DNA of 64,000 nt from Streptomyces xanthochromogenes (GCF_014650455.1 NZ_BMUZ01000003.1:248001-312000); one strand, 5' to 3'; shown: positions 36,132 through 45,577, counted from the first letter of the stretch. Numbers and translations are program-made. Notes: generated by a model from the letters alone, not told the origin.

Positions 36132-36632
36132 ATGCCAGTACGCCGCCTCAACCACGCGGTGCTCTACGTACGAGACGTCGCACGAGCCGTCGAGTTCTAC
36201 ACGGACGTCTTCGGGTTCAAGGTCGACGTCGACCTCCCCGGCCGCGCGGCCTTCCTCAGCGCCGAGGACACCCTCAACGATCACGATCTCGGCCTCTTCT
36301 CGGTCGGGCCGGCGGCGCCCGGCCCCGAGCAAGGCCGCGTCGGCCTCTACCACTTGGCGTGGGAAGTGGGCACCCTTGGCGAGCTCGCGGACATCGCTGC
36401 CAAGATCAACGAACGCGGAGCCCTGGTCGGGTCGACGGACCACGTCGTGTCGAAGTCCCTTTACGCCAAGGACCCCGACGGCAACGAGTTCGAGATCATG
36501 TGGCGCGTGCCGCGCGAGGACTGGCCGTCCGCAGCCGGGGCGGCCAGCCCGGCCGCCCTCGACCTCGAGGAGGCGCTCAGGCGTTGGGGGCCCGACCTGA
36601 AAACGGGCGCCGCGGCCGGTTCCGCGACCTGA
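36132..36632 (+). CDS. VOC-family dioxygenase-like protein
   Basis: A 166-residue extradiol-dioxygenase-like VOC protein: RRLNHAVLYVRDVARAVEFYTDVFGFKV, then GLYHLAWEVGTLGELADIAAKI, and KDPDGNEFEIMW. The metal-ligand pattern His (LNHAV), His (YHLAW) and Glu (EFEIMW) is complete, as in catechol 2,3-dioxygenase-related enzymes. The start was placed at MPVRR because AGGGAG lies 6 nt upstream and the family begins here. Substrate unknown. Confidence 0.88.
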   Translation: MPVRRLNHAVLYVRDVARAVEFYTDVFGFKVDVDLPGRAAFLSAEDTLNDHDLGLFSVGPAAPGPEQGRVGLYHLAWEVGTLGELADIAAKINERGALVGSTDHVVSKSLYAKDPDGNEFEIMWRVPREDWPSAAGAASPAALDLEEALRRWGPDLKTGAAAGSAT

Positions 36633-36637
36633 GCGAC

Positions 36638-36677
36638 GTCCGGAGCCCCGCTCGACAGTCCGGAGCCCCGCTCGACA
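36638..36677 (+). repeat. 20-bp perfect tandem duplication
   Basis: Two copies of GTCCGGAGCCCCGCTCGACA immediately downstream of the VOC stop codon. Confidence 0.8.
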
Positions 36678-36765
36678 GTGAGACCGGCCAAGGTGCTGAC
36701 CGGCGCGGACCAACTTCCCTTGCGCATCTGACGGTTCAACCGGTCACACCGGGCCCGAGGTGGGC

Positions 36766-36960
36766 CTACGGGAAGGCTGCCGACAGTCGATCAGCGGCCT
36801 GTTTGCCGCGGTGAGAGGCACCGTTGTCGACGACCCAGAACACTCGCTTCGCACTCGCGTAGGGATCCTGGCCCATGACTTGGGCGACCAGGCTCATGAA
36901 CGGATCGATGCCGGTGGTCGGCTCGCAGCGGCCGGATACCTGCACAACCCATCCGCCCAA
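36766..36960 (-). pseudogene. IS630-family transposase fragment
   Basis: Sixty-four residues of the DDE core: VSGRCEPTTGIDPFMSLVAQVM, PYASAKRVFWVVDNGASHRGK. The D in VVDNGASHRG is the second catalytic aspartate. The N-terminal DNA-binding domain and the C-terminal part following AAFP are missing, so only a relic remains. No terminal repeats seen. Confidence 0.78.
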
Positions 36961-37035
36961 CGCTCCTCGCCGGATGCGACAGGATGACCGTGCTGCTTGG
37001 CTACCCGTCGGGGCATGCCGGCGCTGACACCTCGG

Positions 37036-37569
37036 TCAGTTGGCTGTTCTGACGGGTGCGCTGCTGCGTCCACGGGACTGACCGCTCAGCTCGGCGTCGA
37101 GTGTCTCCTGAGCGGTACGCATGACCTCGGCGTATACGGGATCCTGCAGCCGCTTCCACATGGCGCCCTCAGAGACGTCCTCAATGCGGCTGACCACCCA
37201 CCAGATGTTGCCGAAGGGGTCCTTGATGCGTCCTCCGCGCTGCCCAAAGGCGTCGTCGGCCAAAGCGGTGACGACACGGCCGCCGGCCGCCACGGCTTGC
37301 GAGAACGCCTCGTCCGCGTCGGCGACGAACACGCGCAGCAGGCTCGGCATGGCCGGCCAGTCCGCGTGCCGGTCGAAGGCCAACACGACCGTGTCACCGA
37401 CCCGGATCTCACCGTGCCCGATCAAGCCGTCCTCAGTCGGTACCCGCCCGAGCTCCTCGCCCCCGAACACCTGGGCCACAAAGTCGAGGAAGGCCCCCGT
37501 ATCGTCCGTAACGACCCAAGGCGCAACGGTGGTGTAGCCCTCCGGCGATGCGGTGCTCTGCTCCATCAT
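37036..37569 (-). CDS. PhnB-like VOC protein
   Basis: A 177-residue protein of the PhnB/glyoxalase-like branch: GYTTVAPWVVTDDTGAFLDFVAQVFGGEELGR, GEIRVGDTVVLAFD, and DPFGNIWWVVSRIEDVSEGAMWKRL. The DPFGN-x-W motif is typical. AAGGA precedes the tandem ATG codons. Such proteins often act on or bind small electrophiles or antibiotics; nothing here fixes the ligand. Confidence 0.87.
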   Translation of the reverse strand: MMEQSTASPEGYTTVAPWVVTDDTGAFLDFVAQVFGGEELGRVPTEDGLIGHGEIRVGDTVVLAFDRHADWPAMPSLLRVFVADADEAFSQAVAAGGRVVTALADDAFGQRGGRIKDPFGNIWWVVSRIEDVSEGAMWKRLQDPVYAEVMRTAQETLDAELSGQSRGRSSAPVRTAN

Positions 37570-37976
37570 CGCAGTCCTTTCACTGGGGTTGGTGACGGAC
37601 AGCCACGATAGGCATGAGCTAGGTCAGTTCCTGTCCCAAACAGCTGTGGGCTTGGGCCACGGCCAGTGCCACCTCCCGGCTGCTCGCGCCCGTCTTCGCC
37701 AGACCCCACACGGGTTCCCCGCTTCGTCAGCCCAAGGCTGGAGAACGCTGAGTAGTCGAGTTGCTCGCAGACCTTGCCCAGTCTTGTGGACGGGAACGTG
37801 TGCCCGTCACGCCGTCGCGAGCAAAGCCCAGCACGACGCGGCTGCCAGCACCGCATCGCCGCGCTTGGGGGCCCATGTGCCGATGGAATCAAACAGGCCC
37901 AAGTGGCCTGCTCCGTAAGCGAGATGGCCCGCTCTGGATAGTTCGCGCTCCATGCGAACCACCAGTATCGCGGGAT
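37570..37976. other. Intergenic region, nothing recognised
   Basis: Low-quality frames only on either strand; no repeat or RNA signature noticed. Confidence 0.45.
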
Positions 37977-39083
37977 TCAAGCGTCCGCGTTGATCTGGGC
38001 CGTGGTGATGTCCGCGAGCCGTTGAGCGGTGTTGAAGTGAGGGGTGAGCCGGGTCTTGGTCAGGGCGAAGGAGACGTTCGTGGCCGGGTCGGCATAGACG
38101 TAACTGCCGCCGCCACCGACCCAGCCGAACGTGGTGGAGACTTCCTGCTGTTGCTCACCGATGCGCCCCAGCGGATAGCCCATGGCCAGTCGCGCGTGGT
38201 TGCCGAAGACCTGGTCGGTGCCTTCGAAGGCCACCGCTGTCAGCTCGTCCAGCTGGTGTGAGCCGATGAGTCGACCATTGAGCACTGCCGCGTTCATGGC
38301 GGCGGCTCCACGCGCGGTGAAGGTACCGACCGATGGAATGTCTGCCCGCAGGATCCGGTGACTGTTGCCCATCGCCGCGCTCGGTCGCATCTCCCAGGGC
38401 GCGAGGACCGCGTCTCCTGGCGGGGTGGCCGGCGAGGTTGTGGCGTCCTCAAGCCGGGCGAGACGGGGCAGGTCGGCACCGGGCACCCCGAAATACAGCT
38501 CACCCTCGATACCCAGGGGTACGGTGACCCACTCGCGCAGTAGCTGTCGCATCGGTTTGCCGGTGGCTCGGCGTGCGAGTTCGCCGACCAGGAAGCCGAA
38601 GGTGAACGAGTGGTACCCGGTCTTGGTCCCGGGGGCCCACCGCGGCTCGGCGTCGGCGATCGCGTCACACACCCGTGGCCAGTCAGAGAGAGCGTCGGGG
38701 CCGATGCATCGGGGCATGGCCGGAACACCGACGGAGTGTGTGAGCACGTGCCGGAGAGTCGCGGTCTCCTTCCCATGGACACCGAACTCCGGCCACAGCT
38801 CAACCAGGGGTGCGTCGTATCCGACCGCACCCCTCTTCACGAGCAGGTGCGCGATCAGTGACGTCATGACCTTGCCCGCGGAGAAGCTGAAGAACGGGGT
38901 CCCCGAAGACACCCTGCGCCCGCTTCGGGTGTCGGCGAGACCGGCGACGGCGTCGGCGACAAGGCCGCCCTCGTGGTAGACGGCGACCTGCAAGCCGGTT
39001 TCGGCTCCACTGTCGACGAGTTCGTCCACGGCGCTCTGGAGCTCCTGCTGCAGTGAGAACATGATCTTCACCGATCCGGCCAT
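37977..39083 (-). CDS. Serine beta-lactamase-like hydrolase/esterase
   Basis: A 368-residue protein of the class C beta-lactamase/EstB family. The catalytic S-x-x-K is SAGK in FFSFSAGKVMTSLIAHLL, the Tyr is in TGYHSFTFGFLVGELARR, and a GWVGGGGSYVYADP segment corresponds to the third active-site strand. There is no export signal, so it is probably a cytoplasmic esterase or peptidase rather than an antibiotic-degrading enzyme. The start is either MAGSVKIM (39083) or the internal ATG at 39062. Confidence 0.88.
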   Translation of the reverse strand: MAGSVKIMFSLQQELQSAVDELVDSGAETGLQVAVYHEGGLVADAVAGLADTRSGRRVSSGTPFFSFSAGKVMTSLIAHLLVKRGAVGYDAPLVELWPEFGVHGKETATLRHVLTHSVGVPAMPRCIGPDALSDWPRVCDAIADAEPRWAPGTKTGYHSFTFGFLVGELARRATGKPMRQLLREWVTVPLGIEGELYFGVPGADLPRLARLEDATTSPATPPGDAVLAPWEMRPSAAMGNSHRILRADIPSVGTFTARGAAAMNAAVLNGRLIGSHQLDELTAVAFEGTDQVFGNHARLAMGYPLGRIGEQQQEVSTTFGWVGGGGSYVYADPATNVSFALTKTRLTPHFNTAQRLADITTAQINADA

Positions 39084-39491
39084 GTGTAGCGCGTCTCCCT
39101 GGACGTCGGCAGTTTACTGAAGGCGAATCCGACCCTGGGCTCGACTCGATAGGGCCTGACAGCACCACCCCTGACGCCCTTGGCCGCCCGTGGTGAAGCA
39201 CAGCCCACCCAGACCGCCACTGAGCCCATGACGAGCGCGGCCGTACCCAGGATGGAGGCCACGGAGTTGCCATTACGCGCGCGAGGGCCTACCCGCAATC
39301 CTCCAAACCAGGGTCCTCGCCCTGGCCGACGAGCCCGGCGGCAAGATCAAGACGATGTGTTGATGATCTGCAAGCAGGATGGTGGCGATGGGTAGGCTCC
39401 CGACGCGAACCTCCCGACGCCCAGGCTTCCGAACGGAGACGTTCCCGATGATGATCAGGACCGAATACGCCAAGTTGTACTGGATTCCGGG
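39084..39491. other. Intergenic region, nothing supported
   Basis: No gene found between the esterase start and the CFA-synthase fragment. Confidence 0.4.
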
Positions 39492-39720
39492 CTGAATCAC
39501 AGCTCGGGATATTTCAAGGACGCCGACATGCCGCTGGACGACGCCCAACTCCTCAAAAACGCGGAGATAGTGCGGAGTTGCCGGATACAGCCGTCGAACC
39601 GCGTCCTCGACATCGGCTGCGGATGGGGGGCGGCCGCGCGTCTGGCGGCGGCAAAAAACCACGGCAGAGTCACCGACCTCACACTGAGCATGGAACACCA
39701 CGCAGGGCCCGAGGCGGGAC
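39492..39720 (+). pseudogene. Cyclopropane-fatty-acyl-phospholipid synthase fragment
   Basis: A short run resembles the SAM-binding start of CFA synthases: HSSGYFKDADMPLDDAQLLKN followed by RVLDIGCGWGAAARLAA and VTDLTLSMEHH. The N-terminal lipid-binding part and everything after the second motif are missing, and an in-frame stop lies shortly downstream. It is a decayed remnant next to other debris (transposase fragment at 36.8 kb). Confidence 0.68.
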
Positions 39721-40129
39721 GGTGCCCAACGCGCCGGTAAGGGCGTCACGTAGCTGCGGGCTGATGAGCCGCACGCGTGCCCGGCTCACCCGCGCCGCTG
39801 TCATCGACCCCGCTCTCCAGGTACTGGACCGTCACCGCCACGCGTTGCCCGCCCGACGCGACGGCACCACCCTGGCCACCGGCACCTATTGCGTCGACGA
39901 GGCGGTCGGCGGAGCGTGGCGTGTGCGGGTCGACGGGAAGACGACGAGGACGACATCGTCGCCTTCGGTCGATGGGCCACGACGCACCTCCCACCTCGTT
40001 GCCCCGTCATGATGCCGTCAGGTTTCGCCCCCGGGCCGTCAGAAAGGCGCCAACAGCGGGACCGCTCAGTCGATTTGCTCTGTCTCATGAACCCATGTAC
40101 GCGTGGATGTCGAGGGACAGTGACGGCCG
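39721..40129. other. Intergenic region, probable gene debris
   Basis: No intact gene; frames here lack starts, ribosome sites and family features. Confidence 0.4.
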
Positions 40130-40657
40130 ATGAGCATGCCCCAGAGGCGCCGGGTCGTGGTCGGCGTGAGCGGTTCGTTGGGGAGTGTGACGGCTCTTCA
40201 CCGGGCCGCGGACGAGTCGCACCGGACCGGCGCCACCTTGTGGGCCGTACTCGCGTGGGAGTTGCCCGGCGGTGACCTCGGACACCGTGGACCCGCCTGC
40301 CGGCCGCTGCTCGCCGAGTGCCGACGCCGGGCGGGTGAGCGGCTCTTGGAGACCATCGACGACGCCTTCGGGATCGCCGGGCCGGGCGTGGCGATGGAGG
40401 GCCTCGTCGTACTCGGCACCCCGGGGTCCGCCCTGCTGTCGGTGGCCGACCGGCCCGACGACCTCCTCGTGGTCGGAGCCGGTACGCGTGGGTGGTTTCG
40501 GCGCGCGCTGCGGCCCTCGACCGCCCGCTACTGCCTGGCGCACGCGTCCTGTGCGGTGCTCGCCGTGCCGCCCTCTCCGCTCCAGGACGAACTCGCCACC
40601 GTGCACTGGAGGAACACCTGGCGGATGCCCGTCGACCTCCGGGAACTGGCCGACTGA
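40130..40657 (+). CDS. Universal stress protein, single domain
   Basis: A 175-residue UspA-fold protein: RRVVVGVSGSLGSVTALHRAADE at the start, and the C-terminal nucleotide-loop-like VVGAGTRGWFRRALRPSTARYCLAHASCAVLAVP, near G-x2-G-x9-G-S/T. The loop is altered (RALRPSTARY), so ATP binding is uncertain. An atypical tail of about 25 residues follows. It begins the stress-related half of the window and may belong with the DevR-type regulator near 53 kb, although no clear box is seen upstream. Confidence 0.83.
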   Translation: MSMPQRRRVVVGVSGSLGSVTALHRAADESHRTGATLWAVLAWELPGGDLGHRGPACRPLLAECRRRAGERLLETIDDAFGIAGPGVAMEGLVVLGTPGSALLSVADRPDDLLVVGAGTRGWFRRALRPSTARYCLAHASCAVLAVPPSPLQDELATVHWRNTWRMPVDLRELAD

Positions 40658-40723
40658 GGGTCCCGCCGGGTGCCGGTGCGCGACTCGACGGCGTCGCCGA
40701 GGCACGCCACACGAACCGACCCG

Positions 40724-40801
40724 CACGTCCGCCCCGCACGGCCGGGCTGCACGTCCGCCCCGCACGGCCGGGCTGCACGTCCGCCCCGCACGGCCGGGCT
40801 G
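40724..40801 (+). repeat. 26-bp perfect tandem repeat, three copies
   Basis: Three identical units beginning CACGTCCGCCCCGCACGG, between the stress gene and the kdpB leader. A further partial copy precedes it. Confidence 0.88.
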
Positions 40802-40940
40802 CACACCGGTCACCCCTCGCGCCCGAGCCCCTCGGTGGCGCCGATTGCGCCGACCGTCAAGGATCTTTGACGCCTCCTTGGCGTCCCGCGCAGCCGAGCT
40901 GTCAGGGGTGCGTCAATACCCCGCGTAACGGGGAGAACAC

Positions 40941-41091
40941 GGGGTTCCTGTCGCCTAAGTTTCTGTGTTGCCGCTCAACAGAGGCGCGACCCCGTGGCCG
41001 GCCGTCCACCGGCCAGGGGAGGCGACACCCCAGTCGCAGTGCGCCCCGCCCGCTCTTCGTCGGCGCTGGGACCCCAGCGCCGACGGAGAGC
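40941..41091 (+). promoter_or_regulatory. Structured 5' leader of kdpB: candidate riboswitch with attenuator hairpin
   Basis: A closing helix pairs GGGGT (40941-40945) and GTCGCC (40950-40955) with GGCGAC and ACCCC (41021-41031). It encloses two hairpins: about 40961-40983, and CCCC plus TGGCCGG (40990-41001) with CCGGCCA plus GGGG (41009-41019). Downstream an almost perfect 18-pair hairpin (41052-41070 with 41073-41091) looks like an attenuator 114 nt before the ATG. The layout and conserved single-stranded CCTAAG and GCGCGA joints recall ydaO-type cyclic-di-AMP riboswitches, which elsewhere control potassium transport. The class is a suspicion, the folding is readable directly. Confidence 0.55.
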
Positions 41092-41204
41092 CCAAGGCAC
41101 CTCCTCTCGCCCCTCCTTCATGCCACAACCGACCCGGCCGGTCCTCGGGCAGAGGCAAGAGCGCACAAGCAAGAACCGGCATCCCACCAGAAGGTCATTC
41201 CTCG

Positions 41205-43370
41205 ATGTCTTCCGCAGCGCAGCAGCAGGCCCCTGCCGTTCCGGCTCCCACCGGTCCACCGCCGAGGAATCCACCGATCCCCCCACATCACCGCAGTCCC
41301 CGGCGCGCCGGGTTCTTCGAACCCGTGCAGTTGGTGCGGTCGTTCCCCGACGCCCTGCGCAAACTGCATCCACGCGCCCTGCTCCGCACCCCCGTGCTCT
41401 TCGTCGTCTCCATCGGAGCCGTGCTCACCACGCTCTCCGCACTCGTCCATCCGTCCGTCTTCACCTGGGTGATCAGCGTCTGGCTCTGGCTCACGGTGAT
41501 CTTCGCGAACCTCGCGGAGGCTGTTGCCGAGGGCCGCGGGAAGGCGCAGGCCGAGTCGCTGCGCCGGGCCCGCACCGACACGGTGGCGCTGCGCCTGCGC
41601 GACAACTGGCGGGTCGGCACCGACCTGCGCCGGGCACGGACCGAGGCCGTGGCGGCGACCGACCTCAAGCCCTTCGACTTCGTTCTCGTGGAGGCCGGCG
41701 AGCTGATCCCGGCCGACGGAGATGTGGTGGACGGAGTCGCGGCCGTGGACGAGTCGGCGGTGACCGGCGAATCCGCGCCCGTGATCCGCGAGTCGGGCGG
41801 AGACCGCTCGGGCGTCACCGGGGGCACCAGCGTCCTGTCGGACCGGATCGTCGTGCGCGTCACCTCCCGCCCCGGACACTCCTTCCTCGACCGGATGATC
41901 GCGCTCGTCGAGGGCGCGTCCCGGCAGAAGACGCCCAACGAGATCGCGCTCAACATCCTGCTCGCGGCACTCACCATCGTGTTCGTGCTCGTGGTGGTCA
42001 CGCTCCAGCCCATGGCCCAGTACGCCAACGCCGCGCAGTCCACCACCGTCCTGGTCGCCCTGCTCGTGACCCTGATCCCGACCACCATCGGGGCGCTGCT
42101 CTCCGCGATCGGCATAGCGGGAATGGACCGCCTGGTGCAGCGCAACGTCCTGGCCATGTCCGGCCGGGCCGTCGAGGCGGCGGGCGATGTGAACACCCTG
42201 CTCCTCGACAAGACCGGCACCATCACCCTGGGCAATCGTGAAGCCGCCGCGTTCCTGCCCATGCCCGGCGTCCAGGAGCACCATCTGGCGGACGCCGCCC
42301 AGCTGGCCTCGCTCGCCGACGAGACCCCCGAAGGGCGATCGGTAGTGGTGCTGGCCAAGGAGAAATACGGACTGCGCGAGCCGGACGAGGGTGACCTCGC
42401 GGGTTCGCGCTTCGTCGAGTTCAGCGCACAGACCCGGATGAGCGGGGTCGACCTGCGCTGGGACAACGGCGCCGTATCCCACATCCGCAAGGGTGCCACC
42501 GCGCAAGTCGTCGAGTGGGTGCAGATGTACGGGGGCCAAGTGCCGCCCCAGGCACGCCAGTTCACCGACGCGATCTCCGCCGCCGGGGGCACCCCGCTCC
42601 TGGTGGGCGTGAACGACTGGAACGGCCCCCGGGTGCTCGGCGTCATCCATCTCAAGGACGTCGTCAAGGACGGCATCGCCGAACGGTTCGCCGAGCTGCG
42701 CCGCATGGGCATCAAGACCGTCATGATCACCGGTGACAATCCGCTCACCGCGCGAGCCATCGCCCAGGAGGCGGGGGTGGACGACTACTTGGCGGAGGCC
42801 ACCCCCGAGGACAAGCTCGACCTCATCCAGCGTGAGCAGGCCGGCGGCAAACTGGTCGCGATGACGGGTGACGGCACGAACGACGCCCCCGCCCTCGCCC
42901 AGGCCGATGTGGGCGTGGCGATGAACACCGGTACGTCGGCCGCGAAGGAGGCCGGCAACATGGTCGACCTCGACTCCAACCCGACCAAGCTCATCGAGAT
43001 CGTCGAGATCGGCAAGCAACTCCTCATCACACGCGGGGCGTTGACCACCTTCTCCATCACCAACGACGTCGCGAAGTACTTCGCGATCATCCCTGCCATG
43101 TTCGCGGGGTCCTACCCCGGTCTGGAAGCACTCAACATCATGGGCCTGCACAGCCCGACCTCCGCGATCACCTCGGCGATCATCTTCAACGCACTGATCA
43201 TCGTGGCGCTGATCCCGCTCGCCCTGCGCGGCGTGCGCTACACCCCCGCCTCCGCCCACGACCTGTTGCGCCGCAACCTCGGCCTCTACGGTCTGGGCGG
43301 GCTCGTCCTGCCGTTCGTCGGCATCAAGCTCATCGACCTCCCCGTCTCCATGATTCCGGGGCTCGGCTGA
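41205..43370 (+). CDS. kdpB: Potassium-transporting P-type ATPase subunit KdpB, without kdpA/kdpC neighbours
   Basis: A 721-residue, full-length catalytic subunit of the KdpFABC high-affinity potassium pump. It has a proline-rich N-terminus, the KdpB-type actuator motif [13 protein letters not shown], the phosphorylation site D335 in [13 protein letters not shown], nucleotide-binding KGAT, and the hinge [21 protein letters not shown]. About seven membrane helices fit the family. KdpB normally works only with KdpA (the channel), KdpC and KdpF, which usually precede or follow it; none lies here. The leader abuts kdpB directly, as if kdpF and kdpA had been deleted between leader and kdpB. AGAAGG precedes the ATG. 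Confidence 0.93.
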   Translation: MSSAAQQQAPAVPAPTGPPPRNPPIPPHHRSPRRAGFFEPVQLVRSFPDALRKLHPRALLRTPVLFVVSIGAVLTTLSALVHPSVFTWVISVWLWLTVIFANLAEAVAEGRGKAQAESLRRARTDTVALRLRDNWRVGTDLRRARTEAVAATDLKPFDFVLVEAGELIPADGDVVDGVAAVDESAVTGESAPVIRESGGDRSGVTGGTSVLSDRIVVRVTSRPGHSFLDRMIALVEGASRQKTPNEIALNILLAALTIVFVLVVVTLQPMAQYANAAQSTTVLVALLVTLIPTTIGALLSAIGIAGMDRLVQRNVLAMSGRAVEAAGDVNTLLLDKTGTITLGNREAAAFLPMPGVQEHHLADAAQLASLADETPEGRSVVVLAKEKYGLREPDEGDLAGSRFVEFSAQTRMSGVDLRWDNGAVSHIRKGATAQVVEWVQMYGGQVPPQARQFTDAISAAGGTPLLVGVNDWNGPRVLGVIHLKDVVKDGIAERFAELRRMGIKTVMITGDNPLTARAIAQEAGVDDYLAEATPEDKLDLIQREQAGGKLVAMTGDGTNDAPALAQADVGVAMNTGTSAAKEAGNMVDLDSNPTKLIEIVEIGKQLLITRGALTTFSITNDVAKYFAIIPAMFAGSYPGLEALNIMGLHSPTSAITSAIIFNALIIVALIPLALRGVRYTPASAHDLLRRNLGLYGLGGLVLPFVGIKLIDLPVSMIPGLG

Positions 43371-43570
43371 CGTCGTCAGCGGCTTTCACTGGCGACCCGC
43401 ATCAGAGCATCGTCAAAGACATCCGGCCTCTCTTGAGCAACCCCTCGCGAGGCAGTTGTATAAGAGCCGTGAACAGCAGTCCGCGCCATGACGACCGGCC
43501 ACCTCATCAGGTGTGACCCGGTAGCGCCCGCTGTTCCCGCGTCGGCTCTCTGAGCCGCGCCTCCCTGCGC

Positions 43571-43606
43571 CGTACGCCGCCGCCGCGCCCACGCCGGCGG
43601 CGTACG
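43571..43606 (+). terminator. Strong hairpin between kdpB and the SDR gene
   Basis: Twelve-pair perfect stem CGTACGCCGCCG (43571-43582) with CGGCGGCGTACG (43595-43606). Likely terminates kdpB transcription; the rest of 43371-43677 holds no gene. Confidence 0.6.
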
Positions 43607-43677
43607 TGCGCTTCACTCCACACGTCGGGCCGCGCCTTCAGGCGCAGCCTCGTCGTGCCGTCACTCGGGAATCCACC

Positions 43678-44490
43678 ATGACCTCCAACTCGTTCACCGG
43701 CAGCACCGTTCTGGTGACCGGAGCCACCGCAGGAATCGGTTTCGAAGCCGCACGGCAGCTGGCCCAGCGCGGCGCCACCGTCCTCGTCCACGGCCGCACC
43801 GCCGACGACGCCCAGGCGGCGGTGGACGCGCTCATCGCGACCACCGCCACCGTCGAAGCAGGCCAACTCTGCCCCGTCTCAGCCGACTTCACCCGCCTGG
43901 ACGAAGTCGAGGCAATGGCCCACAGGGTCATCGAGACCCACCCCGGCCTCGATGTCCTCGTCAACAATGCGGGGATGGCGGCCCCCGAGCGTCACACCGT
44001 CACCGCCGACGGCAACGAGATCGCCTTCCAGGTCAACTTCCTCGCCCACTACCTGCTGACCTGCCTCCTGGAGCAGGCGTTGACCAGCGGCCCCGGCGGG
44101 CGCGTCGTCAACGTCTCCTCCTCGTTGCACCGCACCGGCAGCATCCAGTGGAGCGACCCCAACCGCTCACGGCGCTATTCCCGGCTCGCCGCCTACGCCC
44201 AGGCACAGCTCGCCCTCACCGTGTTCGCGGCCGATCCGCGCGTGGCCGCCGTCTCCGTGCACCCCGGCATCTGCGACACGGCTCTGCTCCCGCTCTACGC
44301 ACACGAGGGTGCCACTCCTGCCGAGGGCGCGGCACACGTGGTACGCCTCTGTGACCCCGCCTTCGAGATCGTCAACGGCGCCTACTACGACCGCGACCAG
44401 CGCGTCGACCCGGCCCCGGCAGCGACAGAGAACCGCTCGGTACAACGTCTCGACAAGCTGGCCGCCCTGCTCGTCGGCCACACCGCCTGA
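43678..44490 (+). CDS. Short-chain dehydrogenase/reductase
   Basis: A 270-residue SDR: VLVTGATAGIGFEAARQLAQRGATVLVHGR is the cofactor site, LVNNAGMAAPERHTV the NNAG motif and VNVSSSLHR the catalytic serine. The normal Y-x3-K is replaced by YSRLAAYAQAQLALTV, where Tyr is present but the usual Lys four residues later is Gln. Loss of that Lys is notable and could alter or abolish classical catalysis. The start MTSNSF has only a weak GGGA site upstream. Confidence 0.86.
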   Translation: MTSNSFTGSTVLVTGATAGIGFEAARQLAQRGATVLVHGRTADDAQAAVDALIATTATVEAGQLCPVSADFTRLDEVEAMAHRVIETHPGLDVLVNNAGMAAPERHTVTADGNEIAFQVNFLAHYLLTCLLEQALTSGPGGRVVNVSSSLHRTGSIQWSDPNRSRRYSRLAAYAQAQLALTVFAADPRVAAVSVHPGICDTALLPLYAHEGATPAEGAAHVVRLCDPAFEIVNGAYYDRDQRVDPAPAATENRSVQRLDKLAALLVGHTA

Positions 44491-44526
44491 CTCGTCCTCC
44501 CCCTCAAAGCCACGGAGAGCACCCCC

Positions 44527-44601
44527 ATGTCCAAGCGTGCCCGCAAGAAGAAGGCTCGGCGCAAGAAGAACGCCAATCACGGCAGCAGAGCCTGCGGCTA
44601 G
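44527..44601 (+). CDS. 50S ribosomal protein bL37 (24 aa)
   Basis: A 24-residue, extremely basic protein starting MSKRARKKKARRKKNANHG. This matches the actinobacterial mini ribosomal protein bL37, whose mycobacterial form reads MAKRGRKKRD...ANHGKRPNS. The KKNANHG core is kept, while the usual KRPN-type end is SRACG, introducing a cysteine. A GGAG site lies about 11 nt before the ATG. It follows the SDR gene by 36 nt. The changed tail suggests a second or specialised copy rather than the main gene. Confidence 0.85.
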   Translation: MSKRARKKKARRKKNANHGSRACG

Positions 44602-44698
44602 CTCCACTACGGCCCCGAGGGGGCGGACCGGCCCGGCGGACAGTCCGCCCCCTCCCTCGTTCCCTCACCCCGCATCACTCCGAATCAGGTGACTTGCC

Positions 44699-45577
44699 AT
44701 GATCGAGCTTCCCCTGCACCAACTGGCCTCGTACCTCGGCTGGTTCCCTCAGGCATCAGCCGGGCAGATGGCGCTCGTCGAGCACGTGATGGCCACCCGC
44801 CGCGGCCGCCTGTGGGCGGACCGAGCGGACCGGCCGCGCGCCATCGCCGTCGGCTGCGGCGGCTATCTGCTCCTCGGCGGCGACCCCGAGGCCCTCGGCC
44901 CGTCCGCGATGGCACCCCTGGCAGGTCAGTACGTCCTGGCCCCGTCCCGGTTCCTGCCGGCGCTCTCCTCGGGGCTTGAGCGGGTCACGCCCTGGGAGCG
45001 CATGGCCTACGTCCGGCGAGCGCAACCGCTCTCACCGCGTCCGCCACGAGGTGTGACACTGCGCCGGCTGGTCGTCACGGACGCCCGTGCGCTGGCGCTG
45101 CTCGGCTCCGACAGCGCCTGGATCCATGCCAGTTGGGGCGGCGCGACCGGCATCTCGGGCTCGGGACACGCTTGGGGTGCCTTCCTCAAGGGCCGGCTGC
45201 TCGCCGTCGCCTGTACGTACTTCGTGGGTAGCCGTTACGAGGACCTCGCCGTGGTCACGGCCCCCGGTCACCGCCGTGAGCAGCTCGCACTCAGCTGTGT
45301 CGTCGCGCTCTGCGCGGATGTCGAGGCCCGCGGCCGCAAGGCGAGTTGGACGTGCTCTCGCCACAACCGTGCGAGTCGTCTGCTCGCCTGGAACGCCGGG
45401 TTCCGCCTGGAGCGGGAGTACGTCCACTATGCGACGGGCTCGATGTCCACGGGGAGCCTCACGGGCCCCCGTTTCGTTGCCGAGGCCACCTCGGAGGACG
45501 CCCGCTCCCGGGATTCCACCCTTCACCTTCTCGCCGCCCGGTCTGCCGTCCCGGCCACTCACGGCCCCCTCAACTGA
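44699..45577 (+). CDS. GNAT-type acetyltransferase
   Basis: A 292-residue protein. The N-terminal half (about 1-110) resembles the accessory domain of PF12746-type GNAT proteins; the C-terminal half is the acetyltransferase fold, with AVVTAPGHRREQLALSCVVALCADVEARGR for the acetyl-CoA loop region and SWTCSRHNRASRLLAWNAGFRLEREYVHY, the typical beta6-alpha4 end. AGGTGA precedes the ATG by 7 nt. Substrate unknown. Confidence 0.78.
   Translation: MIELPLHQLASYLGWFPQASAGQMALVEHVMATRRGRLWADRADRPRAIAVGCGGYLLLGGDPEALGPSAMAPLAGQYVLAPSRFLPALSSGLERVTPWERMAYVRRAQPLSPRPPRGVTLRRLVVTDARALALLGSDSAWIHASWGGATGISGSGHAWGAFLKGRLLAVACTYFVGSRYEDLAVVTAPGHRREQLALSCVVALCADVEARGRKASWTCSRHNRASRLLAWNAGFRLEREYVHYATGSMSTGSLTGPRFVAEATSEDARSRDSTLHLLAARSAVPATHGPLN

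Noticed and set aside
41118..43259. 713-residue minus-strand open frame opposite kdpB
   Set aside because: Shadow of the KdpB coding pattern; no motifs.
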